Assembly (NCBI RefSeq): GCF_009870125.1
Contig: NC_046683.1
Coordinates: forward strand, 36,347,869 to 36,411,868
Reading direction: 5' to 3'
Source of the DNA: Drosophila pseudoobscura
Taxonomy: Eukaryota; Arthropoda; Insecta; Diptera; Drosophilidae
DNA: 64,000 nucleotides
Made by a program: the position numbers and the translations under genes. Of the stretch, positions 32,808 to 42,986 are shown one piece after another. The notes under the pieces are model-generated. The model was not told where the DNA came from. It made no database searches and saw nothing but the letters and a program-made list of their open reading frames with translations. Position 1 is the stretch's first letter; every line of letters starts with the position of its first letter.

Positions 32808-33173
32808 TTAATTTTGCTTCCGGGGCGAACAATAGTGATAAGCTTCTGGGTGCACTTTCTCCGCACATATATAATAGTGGACGTCGCGTAAGCAGTATAA
32901 ACACTTGGCACAACCGCCTTGATTCCGACTATGGTAAAACGTGTAATGTGAACAAACGTCGCTAAAAGTGGTGTACGCAAATTTCTCACAACATGTCAAA
33001 CATTGAACCAGCTGACCTTGTACGCGGTAATCGACGCGTAGAATTGGATGGGTCGCATCACTCTCTGTGTAATCGGAACGTTCTTTTATATTAATATTTG
33101 ATTGTTGATTACACCAGTTGGAGCCATTTTTAAGACCACAGTTATTATGGGGCCTATTTACGGACATACTCAT
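32808..33173 (-). CDS. Cys/His-rich small protein directly upstream of Myb
   Basis: 121 codons from ATG at 33173 to a stop at 32808, on the Myb strand, with only 18 nt to the Myb ATG. Not recognised by name. The C-terminal half has paired cysteines and histidines: CLTCCEKFAYTTFSDVCSH, then HYTFYH, CAKCLYC and ending HPEAYHYC. This spacing suggests one or two zinc-binding fingers resembling C2H2 types. The N-terminus is Asn-rich and probably disordered. The start context is weak (T at -3) and an out-of-frame ATG lies 4 nt earlier. An 18-nt gap leaves no room for a polyadenylation site and promoter, so it is probably co-transcribed with Myb. A spurious ORF in a long Myb 5' UTR is the alternative. 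Confidence 0.6.
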   Translation of the reverse strand: MSMSVNRPHNNCGLKNGSNWCNQQSNINIKERSDYTESDATHPILRVDYRVQGQLVQCLTCCEKFAYTTFSDVCSHYTFYHSRNQGGCAKCLYCLRDVHYYICAEKVHPEAYHYCSPRKQN

Positions 33174-35501
33174 CCATTAATAATTGAAATAGCGTTTTAC
33201 CTAAAAACGCTTCATTCTGCAACCTTAATAAAAGCTATAGACGTAAGATATTGTAATGCTAATTTTTAAACTAGCAGATATTTCCTTAACTTTTTTCTTA
33301 AACGATTTAGAGCATATTCTTCAATGTTAGATCAAGGCGTCGATTGAAAATTATTATCGAAGAAAATATTTACATTTACTCAATTTGGAATGGTGAAAAG
33401 GATACACTAACGAGAGTACCCACGATTTGTTCAACTGATTATGGTAATAAAAAACCATGGTCCAGTTTACAGAAACTTTTGGGTATTTTATACCCTTGCG
33501 TTTTAGTAAAAAACTGACAACATTTTCGAACAACATACTTAATAAATATTGGCAACTCACAGAAATTAAACTCAAAAAATCAGGCAGGATCTGGTTAAAT
33601 GCCTTTTTCACAAATTATCACAGCGTGATAAAAATTCCTTTTATATATTTTTTCAATTGCTTGTTTTTAAGCAAAACGACGGCAGTGCCCGATTTAAGAA
33701 GATCAAGACATCGTATATGCAGCACCTGTGAATTTAACATGTCTGACGAATTGCGAGTAGCAGCATGTATATTGAAAATTTAATTGCTAGTGGTAAATAA
33801 ATGCATTTTTTGCACCTACATTTTGAATTAAATGTGACGGGAAACCGCTGTGCCTACCCTGATGTTCTGTAGCGCACATGTTACGAGCACAGCCTGTGCT
33901 GTTACAAGCACATCTGTGCTGTTATGCGCAAACATTAATTTCTTGCCAACGTTCCGAAAACCCAATTGGACTGCTTGAGATGTTTGCACATAAACGAAAA
34001 GTGTTGTTGCCATGACCAAATGTTTTTTATGCAAATTTGATTTTGTGATAAGAAAAGAATAATTTATAGAGAAGACCCTAGATAAATTTCCCTGGTAATG
34101 GTGTCAAATTTATGCTGATGAATCAATGTCATCTATTTTTTTTTTCGTTTTGCATTTGACATCGGTTTTTTCATATAAAAGCCGTCTCCTTGTCATCTGG
34201 TCGGGGAAAATAATTCCGCAAACGTGACCACCAATTTGTGCGATTTCAAAAGTAAGTGTAAAATTTTTTTGTAAAGGTGATAACAGGAAACTTCCCATAT
34301 AACACACTTTCATATTGATATACGATTTTCTTCAATTTTGTATAGCCGTATTCCACTGATACTTTAGATATTTTTTCAGAGCACGACCTTATCAATGAAA
34401 TATCAATGCCATACCAGAGCATAGATACCTGTAACTCCCACTGCATCCTGTTCCATAAGGTTTTTATTGCTGGTCTCACACTTCCATTTAAGTGTGATGC
34501 AATACGACCACAAGCGCTGTAAATTTTATGATTCAAGCTATTAATTTAAAAATGAATCCCCCATTGAGACTTGTAAATAAATGTTATTATTTTTAGTTAG
34601 AATTTGTATCGGTCATCGCAAATTTAAAATTTGTTGTTATTAAGAATCCAATTATACTGCACTGCCAATGTGCACACTGAGCACATCCCGTGGTAATACC
34701 GTTTCACACTGGCACCATCAAACCTCCGTCAAAATAAAGATAATAAGCATAAAATAACAAAGTTGTGGTCTAGATTGTGAAATTTCAAGTTTTAACTTAG
34801 AAAATTGGCTATTGCATTGCATTGCATATTGCATAATAAAAAATCCATACATGTACAATAAACGCTACCCATTGAACTTCCTTAAAAATTGTCGCAGCTC
34901 TGTTTGGAAGTTGGTTTGACTTTGGTTGTATGGAATTTGCAAGCTACTAGGCAATATGGTTTCCTATGCTCCTTCCGAGCAATCTCCAGAAGATTGTCGA
35001 GTCTAATCCGCTTCGGTGCTGCGTTTTGGTTGCATAAAAAAATACTAGAACTGCGGTTGGATCTGGCCTGGTCGACATAAACGGAATTATGTCGGGACTT
35101 CCTCAAATCCGCAGTTTTGTTATGCCAAATATTTAAGGTGAAATCTATAATCTATGCAGTCCACTACAACATACATGTATCGTTGGTTTATTTAATGGCT
35201 CTAAAATACTACTCATAAGAAATAGCAAATACAATTGCTGACGCGAAATATTTTTTACTGCCATTAATTTTTTTGTATAGGCTATTCACACTGACGACCA
35301 TCGACGATCTATTTCTTGGATGGTCGATGCGATATTTAGCCGATGGTTTTCAAGTTCAACTCTGAATAATTGTGATTCACAACGAAAATTGGTATTAATT
35401 GCGAAAATGTAAACAATAATTGTGACAAAAAATTAAGAAAAAACAGCAACAATAACAGCACAAAACAGACCATAAACAGAAAATATTCAAATAAATATAA
35501 G
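33174..35501. other. Intergenic region upstream of the Myb locus
   Basis: No protein with recognisable similarity. Several short open frames exist on both strands (for example 34246-34536 minus and 34882-35106 minus), without detectable domains. A consensus donor GTAAGT follows ATTTCAAAA at about 34252 on the plus strand and could belong to an unrecognised transcript. The promoter for Myb and its upstream ORF should lie here, within a few hundred bases right of 33173. Nothing more specific was seen. Confidence 0.4.
33878..33935. repeat. Tandem pair of palindromic GCACA...TGTGC units
   Basis: Two adjacent units of about 23 bp, TGTTACGAGCACAGCCTGTGC and TGTTACAAGCACATCTGTGC. Each is centred on an imperfect palindrome (AGCACAG/CTGTGCT; GCACA/TGTGC). 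It is about 0.7 kb upstream of the Myb transcription unit. It could form a cruciform or bind dimeric factors. Function unknown. Confidence 0.55.
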
Positions 35502-35764
35502 ATGAAAGAAGCAGCAGAAAATTTCAGTGGTAAGTTTAATAATAAATATTATTATGTTTGACAAACAAGAAATTGTGACATTATTTTTACACTGCAGGAC
35601 TGAAAAAATTAAATTTTATTAAGCGAGTGTGCTATTCTAAACTCGTTCGATCTTTCTGTATCCACAACATGGAGCAGAACACTGTGCGCAACCACATTAA
35701 GTTAAAAGAAATATATATTCTTAACAATATATTTATAAAGGGTCTTAATTGCAGATCGGGCTGA
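35502..35764 (+). CDS. Possible two-exon small gene, function unknown
   Basis: ATG at 35502 opens a 28-nt exon that ends at a perfect donor, G|GTAAGT (35530). After a 68-bp intron ending ACTGCAG (35597) the frame continues in phase to TGA at 35762-35764, giving 64 residues (MKEAAENFSG...GLNCRSG). The product is basic, Lys/Asn/Ile-rich and unrecognised. The leader just upstream is A-rich and CAGCAACA-rich, like many Drosophila 5' UTRs. The weak point is that no conservation can be tested here. Another exon may follow, since AG sites occur near 35754. Confidence 0.3.
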
Positions 35765-36764
35765 ACTTTATACGGATATCATCGAGGTCGACCTGTTCGG
35801 ACCTGTTGGCATCAGCTGTTTTTGATGGATGGTTAAATATCGCATACGAAAGGGCGGGTTATAGGCTCTGCACACCGAGATAGGCTCACGGCGGAACGTT
35901 TGAATTTTTTGAAATATGTGAAAAAACACCTGATACGCATAAAATACCAAGGTTTTTGTCTGAATAGGGAAATTGATACAATTTTAAATTAGTAAATTAG
36001 GTTTTTAATGGCTTTAAAAAACAATTTAGTCATAAAAAATCAAATACATACAGTTAACGTACCCAATTCTATTGACGTCTTATACGAGTTTTAAATTGTA
36101 ATTTAATCTAATCTCAACCTTTGTCTAATTGATTTTTAAGATTTACAAAATCAATCTATGGCTTTCGCAACAATCTCAACCTGTGGCACTCTCCTGAATA
36201 GATAAACAATCTTTGCCCACACCCGTCTTCTGATAATAAATCTCACACCCTTCTTTCTGCAGACCCTGCTCTTTGAGTATTTTAAAGTTTTCAATCTTCT
36301 GGATGACGAAAGCCAATATTTGGGATGACGAAATCAAATCGGAGTGCTTATAGAAAAATTATTTTCGAAAGGGGTTCCATGCAGAGATCGAAGAGTTCAA
36401 ATTACTCTTGATCCTGAAGCGAAACCGAAAAGTCGAACTAAAAACTAAGATCGCGCAAACCCTTTTTCCGGAATCTTTGTAATCCCTAAATTAAGTCTAT
36501 ATCTGTGAAATAAGAGGTAAAAAAACTATTGAAAAACGCGATGCGCTACAGTTTTTATTTAGTTTACATACCTATTACCTACGTACTATTTTTTACTGTT
36601 TTTTAGAGTTGCACTTGCAAAGTATCTGCTAAATATCGCATAGAAAATGGCGGCCTAGGAAAATTCCTGATGGATGGTAGAATACCTGGGAAATATTCGA
36701 AACGGCAAAATCGTACGGACAATCGCCGAAATGGATGGTGGATGGTCGTCGGTTCCCATTCAAT
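35765..36764. other. Intergenic DNA with a repeated TAAATATCGCAT motif
   Basis: No gene recognised. The 12-mer TAAATATCGCAT occurs at 35834-35845 and 36630-36641, and inverted at 35327-35338 just before this stretch. GATGGATGG or a similar sequence is nearby in the first two and within 50 bp in the third. Confidence 0.45.
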
Positions 36765-36846
36765 GGATAACGCTTTAGCGACATAAGCAACATGGGGCTG
36801 TGCATTACCATGGGGCAAAATAACTTTTTCTTGTAATTTTTCATTT
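36765..36846 (-). pseudogene. mariner transposase remnant, DDE/D region
   Basis: The minus strand reads NEKLQEKVILPHGNAQPHVA followed by ALSIEWE. This matches the mariner catalytic segment whose usual form is HDNARPHVA ... WE. In place of the catalytic Asp there is Gly (HGN instead of HDN). Similarity stops near 36760 on one side and at the R1 repeat on the other. Only about 27 codons survive. Confidence 0.6.
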
Positions 36847-37954
36847 TTATACCCGATACTCAAAATGAGTATTGGGGTATATTAGATTTGTGGTAAAAGT
36901 GGATGTGTGTAACGTCCAGAAGGAATCGTTTCCGACCCCATAAAGTATATATATTCTTGATCAGCATCAATAGCCGAGTCGATTGAGCCCTGTCTGTCTG
37001 TCCGTCCGTCCGTCTGTCCGTCTGTCCGTCCCCTTCAGCGCCTAATGCTCAAAGACTATAAGAGCTAGAGCAACGATGTTTTGGATCCGGACTTCTGTGA
37101 TATGTCACTGCTCCAAAAAATTTTCAAAACTTTGCCCCGCCCACTTCCGCCCCCACAAAGGGCGAAAATCTGTGGCATCCACAATTTCGACGATACGAGA
37201 AAACTAAAAACGCAGAATCGTAGAAGATGACTATATCTTCTAGAGTGCAAAATCTGAACCAGATCGTACAATTATTACAGCCAGAATCACGAAAACAATT
37301 TCACTCTTTCTCGCTCTGTCTCACTCTAACACACAGGTTTCATGGTCGGTTTTGCCAATTGCAAAATATGAGTTCAAGGATCTCAGAACCTATAAAAGCC
37401 AGAGCAACCAAATTTGGTATCCACACTCCTGTGATATCGGACCTTGACCGTTTCCTGTCCAAATTTCGCCACACCCCCTTCCGCCCCCGCAAAGGACGAA
37501 AATCTGAGGCAACCACAAATCTCAGAGACTATTAAGGCTAGAGTAACCAAATTTGGTACACACACTCCTTTAAGATGTCACTATAAAACGTATATCTCAG
37601 AATTTCGCCCCACCCCCATCCGCCCCCACAAAGGACGAAAATCTGTTGCATCCACAATATTGCAGATTTGAGAAAACTAAAAACGCAGAATCATAGATAA
37701 TGACCATATCTATTAGATTGCTGAATCTGGATCAGATCAGATCATTTTTATAGCCAAAAGGAACAAATCAATTTGCAGTGGCTACGCAGCGCCCGACGTC
37801 ACGCTCAGACTGATTTTCTGTCTCTCTCGCACGCACTCTTTGTCGTGTCGTTTAATATTAGCGGCCTCTGCCGGAGGAGAGCCATACTGACTTAGTATCG
37901 GGTATAACTGTAGAGTTGCGGTGTCCGCAGCAACTCACAACGTTCCCCCTCGTT
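36847..37954 (+). repeat. INE-1-like dispersed repeat R, copy R1
   Basis: 1108 bp from TTATACCCGATACTC to AACGTTCCCCCTCGTT. It contains the block TTTCCGACCCCATAAAGTAT, the phrase TTGATCAGCATCAATAGCCG and a (TGTC/CGTC)n run near 36990-37030. These features are remembered from INE-1/DINE-1 elements of Drosophila. Two to three imperfect internal units of about 160 bp follow, each with the GAAAATCTG...CACAA motif after a GC-rich CCGCCCC stretch. The distal end has a GAGTTGC/GCAACTC hairpin. It separates the two mariner remnants. An inverted copy lies at 39194-40150. Confidence 0.75.
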
Positions 37955-37978
37955 AACGTTGTGAAATGCTTTATTCAG

Positions 37979-38290
37979 TCATTCTAAAATATCTTGCAAA
38001 TTCTTATTGGGTCTGACAGCATCTTCATCCAATAATGCTATTAATTCTGCATCTTCAAATATTTTTAATTTGCCTGGGACGCTCCTTGTCTTCCACATTG
38101 ATATCACCACTCTCATACCGTTGAAACTATTTGCGACAAGTTCTTTCAGAAAAGCAGATTCTTTATATGATTCCACAACCATTTAGTGCACCTCAGCCGC
38201 TGATTTTTTGGAACTCAAACCCGATATCAGAATTTCCCGCAAATTACGCTTACTTGCCTCAAATATGACATTTGTACTCACAATAAACTG
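37979..38290 (-). pseudogene. mariner transposase remnant, N-terminal helix-turn-helix region
   Basis: Minus-strand reading gives FIVSTNVIFEASKRNLREIL, then KKSAAEVH, a stop, MVVESYKESAFLKELV and GKLKIFEDAELIALLDED. The order and spacing match the start of mariner transposases (the KKSAAEAHR...FEDxELEALLDED region). Two lesions are obvious, including the stop after AAEVH (38181-38183). The similarity stops near 37970, about 15 bp from the inner end of repeat R1. The middle of the transposase is absent from the window. Confidence 0.75.
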
Positions 38291-38410
38291 TATAACGCCG
38301 CAGTCCACAACTATAATGACCAGGAATTTTTTAAAGACGCCTAACCTTATCTTGCAGTCTTCTGATTGGCAAAATTTGCCAGAAATTACCACGGTTTTCA
38401 ATTTGTACAC

Positions 38411-39193
38411 AAAATATTATAAAAAAAAGAGCAACCAGATATGTCTCTCACATTTACGGACACATTCAGAAATATGCGCAAATGCAATAGGCAGATTCGC
38501 TGACCGTGGGAGCACCACGGGGTGACCGGATGACAGCCAGCATCGGATACCAGACACGGGGCGCAATGGTAGCGTTTGTGCTGAACAGTGTCAGGTCTGG
38601 CGGCCTGGCGAGTGCTCGAAATAGGGAAGTTTATGTATCATAAGTTAGTGATTTACTCTTTAGTGATCCGCTGAGTGACAGTAACACATACATATGTACT
38701 TGCCTTCATTTAATAACTCGCCAACATCTGTATTTCATTTATCAACTAAATTATCTATTATTAATAAAGTGATTCATTCCATTTTTTTGTGGAAATAAAA
38801 AAAGTCGGAAAATTAAAAACCGAAAAAATAAGTGAAAATAAAGTACATTGGTTGCGGAGAAAACGCCTGCTCGTGGAAGAGTGAAAATAAACTTCTGAAA
38901 ATCAAAAAACCAAAAAAAAAAAAAACAAAAACTGAAAACGAAATAAACATTCACCAAGGAGGCAACAGACGCAAAAAAATTTCGAAAGAAACAAAAGCAA
39001 AATCTGTACCACCAAAATGGACGGCTTTGGGCAGCGGTGACGGTATACGAGATAAAACACGGCTCAACAATTGAAGACGAGCTGCTAGAAACTTGTAAAA
39101 TACAAAGTAGAGGCAAACTAGGCAGATAAAAATGTAATTGAAATATGTTATTAATATCGCTGACAAATTAAAGTTCATTTAAAACAAAAAAAA
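38411..39193. other. Spacer between mariner remnant and repeat R2
   Basis: No gene recognised. The part from 38760 to 39190 is strongly A-rich on the plus strand (AAAAC, AAAAAG runs). That is unlike the flanking GC-rich repeat ends and may be an old element remnant. Confidence 0.4.
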
Positions 39194-40150
39194 AACGAGG
39201 GGGAACGTTGTGAGTTGCTGCGGACACCGCAACTCTACATTTATATCCGATACTAAGTCAGTATGGCTCTCCTCCGGCAGACGCCGCTAATATTAAACGA
39301 CACGACAAAGAGTGCGTGCGAGAGAGACAGAAAATCAGTCTGAGCGTGACGTCGGGCGCTGCGTAGCCACTGCAAATTGATTTGTTCCTTTTGGCTATAA
39401 AAATGATCTGATCTGATCCAGATTCAACAATCTAATAGATATGGTCCTTATCTATGATTTTGCGTTTTTAGTTCTCTGGAATCTGCCATATTGTGGATGA
39501 CCCAGATTTTCGTCGTTTGCGGGGGCGGAAGGGGGTGTGGCGAAATTTTGACACAAAACAGTCAAGGTCCAATATCACAGGAGTGTGGATACCAAATTTG
39601 GTTGCTCTAGCTCTTATAGGTTCTGGGATCCTTGAACTCTGATTTTGCAATTGGCAAAACCGACCATGAAACCTGTGTGTTAGAGAGAGACAGAGCGAGA
39701 GAGAATGAAATTGTTTTCTTAATTCTGGCTATAATAATTATACGATCTGGTTCAGATTTTGCACTCTAAAAGACTATATCTTCTACGATTCTGCGTTTTT
39801 AGTTTTCTCGTATCATCGAAATTGTGGATGTCACAGGTTTTCGTCCTTTGTGGGGGCGGAAGTGGGCGGGGCAAAGTTTTGAAATATTCTTGTAGCAGTG
39901 ACGTATCACAGAAGTCTGGATCCAAAAAATCATTGCTCTAGCTCTTATTGTCTTTGAGCACTAGGCGCTGAAGGGGACGGACGGACGGACAGACGGACAG
40001 ACAGACATGGCTCAATAGCTCGGCTATTGATGCTGATCAAGAATATATATACTTTATGGGGTCGGAAACGATTCCTTCTGGACGTTACACACATCCACTT
40101 TTACCACAAATCTAATATACCCCAATACTCATTTTGAGTATCGGGTATAA
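39194..40150 (-). repeat. INE-1-like dispersed repeat R, copy R2 (inverted)
   Basis: 957 bp, the reverse complement of R1 with the same end motifs (AACGAGGGGGAACGTT on the left, GAGTATCGGGTATAA on the right). It lacks one internal unit of about 160 bp found in R1. Together R1 and R2 form an inverted pair about 1.24 kb apart, able to fold into a long hairpin. Confidence 0.8.
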
Positions 40151-40437
40151 CAAGTGGCAAAATAGCTGTGACCAGTAAATTGGTTTCTGTGTGAAAATAA
40201 CTGCAGCGACGCCAGCAGCAGAGACAATAGCTGCAGCGAGATCGGCAGCATCGACACCAACAGCATCGACACCAGCAGCATCGACAATAGCAGCAGCAAC
40301 TTAAGCAAAGGCAACACCAGCAGCAGCGACAGAAACTTCAGCGGCAGCAGCAACAGCAACAGCAGAGGTAGAATTCATCAGCTAAGTCTCATATCTCAAA
40401 TTGTTTTTAAGCCTAATTAAGTAACAAATTAATGTAA
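40151..40437. other. CAG/CAA-rich low-complexity stretch
   Basis: From 40200 to about 40375 the plus strand is a run of CAGCAGCGACA, CAGCATCGACACC and CAACAGCAACAGC phrases. It could encode poly-Gln/Ser/Thr-like peptides, but the frame is not open. It may be the leader of the degenerate gag that follows. Confidence 0.5.
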
Positions 40438-40684
40438 GATGTTATCGGAACAAATAATTAAGCTATTAGAGCTAGTACGCTCAAGCCGCGATAGCAAGGA
40501 ACATTAAGAAGATTGAAGCTGGTCATGTGACAAGCAATGTTATCCAAAGATTAGGAGACCTTAACAAAGCTACAGGCAATAATTCTGCACTCTTAGCATA
40601 TGGAGTAGTCGATCATGACTACTATAAGAGATATCAGTACGAAAAAATGCTTGAAAATAGAGAGGACATACATACAAATATGTA
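40438..40684 (+). pseudogene. Degenerate gag-like remnant of unknown LTR element
   Basis: The reading around 40438-40684 gives MLSEQIIKLLELVRSS, then in another frame EHIKKIEAGHVTSNVIQRLG, LAYGVVDHDYYKRYQYEKM and a stop near 40683. The segment after the BEL-B solo LTR (EPKIDNSIEKVSEGS) appears to continue it. The helical, charged character and its place among LTR elements suggest gag. The family was not recognised and the reading frame is broken. Confidence 0.35.
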
Positions 40685-40778
40685 GTGTCAAAAATTAATG
40701 AAACCCTAACGAAAGGGAAGGTAGAAAAGCAAAGTTAAAATCAGTGGAGACTGGAACTTTGAAGGAAGACATAGAGCC

Positions 40779-41173
40779 TGTTCGGGCCAGCCGCTGAATA
40801 ATAACCGTAACTTTAACATTATTATTGTATGAGCAGAGAGAGCCGCCTATGTTGTAAAGCGTTGACTTTCTGCAGAGCTGCTGCGCTCTCCCGCTAAAGG
40901 GGCTCTCTGCCGCCGCCACTTCGGCAATTACTTTGATCTGCTGCCGCCACTTCGGCAGTCACTTTGATCTAACGCCGTCGTCTATAGTTTAGTTCTATGC
41001 TAACCCCTCTGCGCATTGGTTGCATATCGATCTCGCATAAAGTTTATCTGGCAATAGCAAGCAATCGGCTTCCGCTAAGCCACCAAGATTAAATACGAAT
41101 TATAAAGTTTAACCCAAAATCTCTTTTCATTTTTGAAACACATAGGTGCCAAAAAAGCTTGGCATCTCAAACA
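40779..41173 (+). repeat. Solo LTR of the BEL-B family
   Basis: 395 bp, TGTTCGGGCC to CTCAAACA, matching the BEL-B LTRs. A perfect 5-bp duplication GAGCC flanks it (40774-40778 and 41174-41178). It retains the 24 bp missing from the BEL-B 3' LTR. It is the product of recombination between the two LTRs of a former full-length copy. Confidence 0.93.
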
Positions 41174-41178
41174 GAGCC

Positions 41179-41423
41179 CAAAATTGACAATAGCATAGAA
41201 AAAGTATCTGAGGGAAGCGACAAAATAGTGAAGACGTATTTAGAGCAAACCAAGCAACCATAGCCATAACTAGAGAAGTTAGGATGCAAACCATAGCTGA
41301 GGAAAACAGCGGGGATAATAATGGGGCAACAATAAAAAAAGAAGATATGGATTTGCCTTATCTTCCAAAAGTATAAGTAAACATTTTTTCGGATCAGCTG
41401 AATCGGTTACTAGACCGAATGCT
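41179..41423. other. Continuation of the gag-like remnant
   Basis: An open run (PKIDNSIEKVSEGSDKIVKTY) follows the solo LTR, with stops from about 41260 onward. Nothing recognisable up to the LOA fragment at 41424. Confidence 0.35.
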
Positions 41424-42285
41424 TCTGGTCTGATGAGCTCGTGAGGTGGCTCGAAGGGGGCCTAGTCGAAACTACCGGGCGGGTCGCAGTTTGCGGATAG
41501 CGAACGGCCTACCTCGGTAGGTCAGCTTCGAATAAGCGGGCATCCCTTATGGGAGAGTACCGAAATAAGCAGTCCCGGACAGTCAGTGGGTGTTCGCAAA
41601 GAAGCAACACTGACGATGCGCTTTCGGTGCCGCCTCAATAAGTAGCACACACACTCCCAGCCCTACACGATACCTACCCATATCCCAACCTCCCCACCCA
41701 CCTCACACCGGGCCGGACTAAGTGTGTTACTCGACCAGTGCCGAGAGTCAGCCTGGCTGGTGGCCGGTATAAAAACTAGCCCAGTCGCTAACGGAGGGCT
41801 CAGGGACTTGGCAGCTCCCTGTTCTAATGATGCCTTATTCGGGCAACGTGGATCTCTGCCCGGGCTGACCGTTCCCTTTCTCTGCATCTCGTGGAAAGAA
41901 GATGTATACAAATTAAAATATAAAACAAAATAACCCAAAAAACAAATGAGTGCGGCACTCCCCAAATGCCAACTGGGAGCAATCCCAGGCACGGACAGGT
42001 AGTGGCCCAAATGCCTGGCCCTACCGGGTCGACAGCAGGGAATACCTGCAAGGTGGAAGGTGCCTGTGCGAACCCGAGGGGGTCCCATCCCGAACCCGGT
42101 GTGGGTATCAAGGCAACTCCCACAGCTGACACCTTTCAGAGGCAGCTAAGCAATACTGCGGCTGCCCGACCTTCTGGTAAAGCGGAGGGGGATGACTTGC
42201 CGTCGACAAGCGCCCAAGCCAAACGATACACCTACGCCGAAAAGAGGAGTGCTGGGCACATACTCCGTCGGCGACACGCTACTGG
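41424..42285 (+). mobile_element. LOA-clade LINE, 5' fragment (LOA-c)
   Basis: Matches the first about 860 bp of the LOA element at 58076-63541, starting at the same TCTGGTCTGATGAGC. It includes the whole 5' untranslated region and the start of ORF1. Similarity stops at 42285, in the middle of ORF1, next to a CR1-like fragment. A fragment with a 5' end but no 3' end cannot come from normal target-primed insertion, so the rest was probably removed by deletion. Confidence 0.8.
41966..42285 (+). pseudogene. LOA-c ORF1, N-terminal part only
   Basis: ATG at 41966 (MPTGSNPRHGQVVAQ), in register with the ORF1 start at 58612. It runs through KVEGACANPRGSHPEPG, KAEGDDLPSTSAQAKRYTYAEKRSAG and HILRRRHA, then leaves LOA sequence. 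About 107 LOA codons are present; the open frame continues to 42385 in unrelated DNA. Confidence 0.75.
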
Positions 42286-42986
42286 CGTAGTAGCGTGTGT
42301 GCATATACCAATCAAAGTAAAGCAGACAGATATGTCCATAGATGACAAACCTTCCAGAACAACGCTTTCCTCGAAAATAGGCTGAAAAATGCTGTTAGCG
42401 TGAGGGAGCTGGTACGGATGCGGAGTGGATGAGTTGTAAAAATGAGACGAGTACGTTGTTTGGAAAAAGGTAGCGAATAAATTTGCAATTCCAACAGCAG
42501 AAGCTTCTATATTGTTAGGGTAATGAAAGGACGGAGGAAAAGCGTTTGACTTACGCATTTAACAAACGAAAAGAATTTTTTAGGATCACTACGAAAGTTT
42601 CTACTACATTGTAAAAGGTATTGATTATAACAGAGAGCAAGCGGTGAAGACCGTCTTCTAGTACTCTTTATAGAGCCTGGATTTATTGTTTTTTAAGTAT
42701 GACAAATACTTTGAGAACCAGACGATACAACAGCAGTGATTTCTGGAACAAAAGTATTAAGGGCGGAGTAAATAGAGGTATAAAAAGAGTTAACAGTTCC
42801 GTCTATATTCGGTAATGAATAAAGAAACGACGAATCAACAAGCGAGAGATGTAGATCTAAATCAATAAAGTTTGTTGAGGAGCAAGGAGCATGGCAAGGA
42901 GCCATGGAACTGTCAGCACAACCAGATCGGGTACACTCAAGGGATATCGACAAAGTTGGATGGTAAGGATCTTCAGGGAATGATAT
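42286..42986 (-). mobile_element. CR1-like LINE (CR1-II), left piece: end of endonuclease and linker
   Basis: Minus strand from 42986: FPEDPYHPTLSISLE closes the endonuclease (cut from its other part near 57800), then YSALNTFVPEI. The linker follows with several stops and frame changes: LKNNKSRLYKEY in spirit, then DPKKFFSFVK and IEASAVGIANLFATFF near 42480-42560. The block resembles CR1-c at 687-1034 and the linker of CR1-I. It ends abruptly at the LOA-c fragment. Its RT is not found in the window. Confidence 0.7.

Noticed and set aside
34246..34536. 96-codon minus-strand ORF as a real gene
   Set aside because: No domain, no clear splice partners and no supporting codon pattern. It could be real but cannot be supported here.
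36991..37032. CRISPR-like repeats or satellite in the TGTCCGTC run
   Set aside because: It is a short simple-sequence run inside an INE-1-like repeat, with no spacers.
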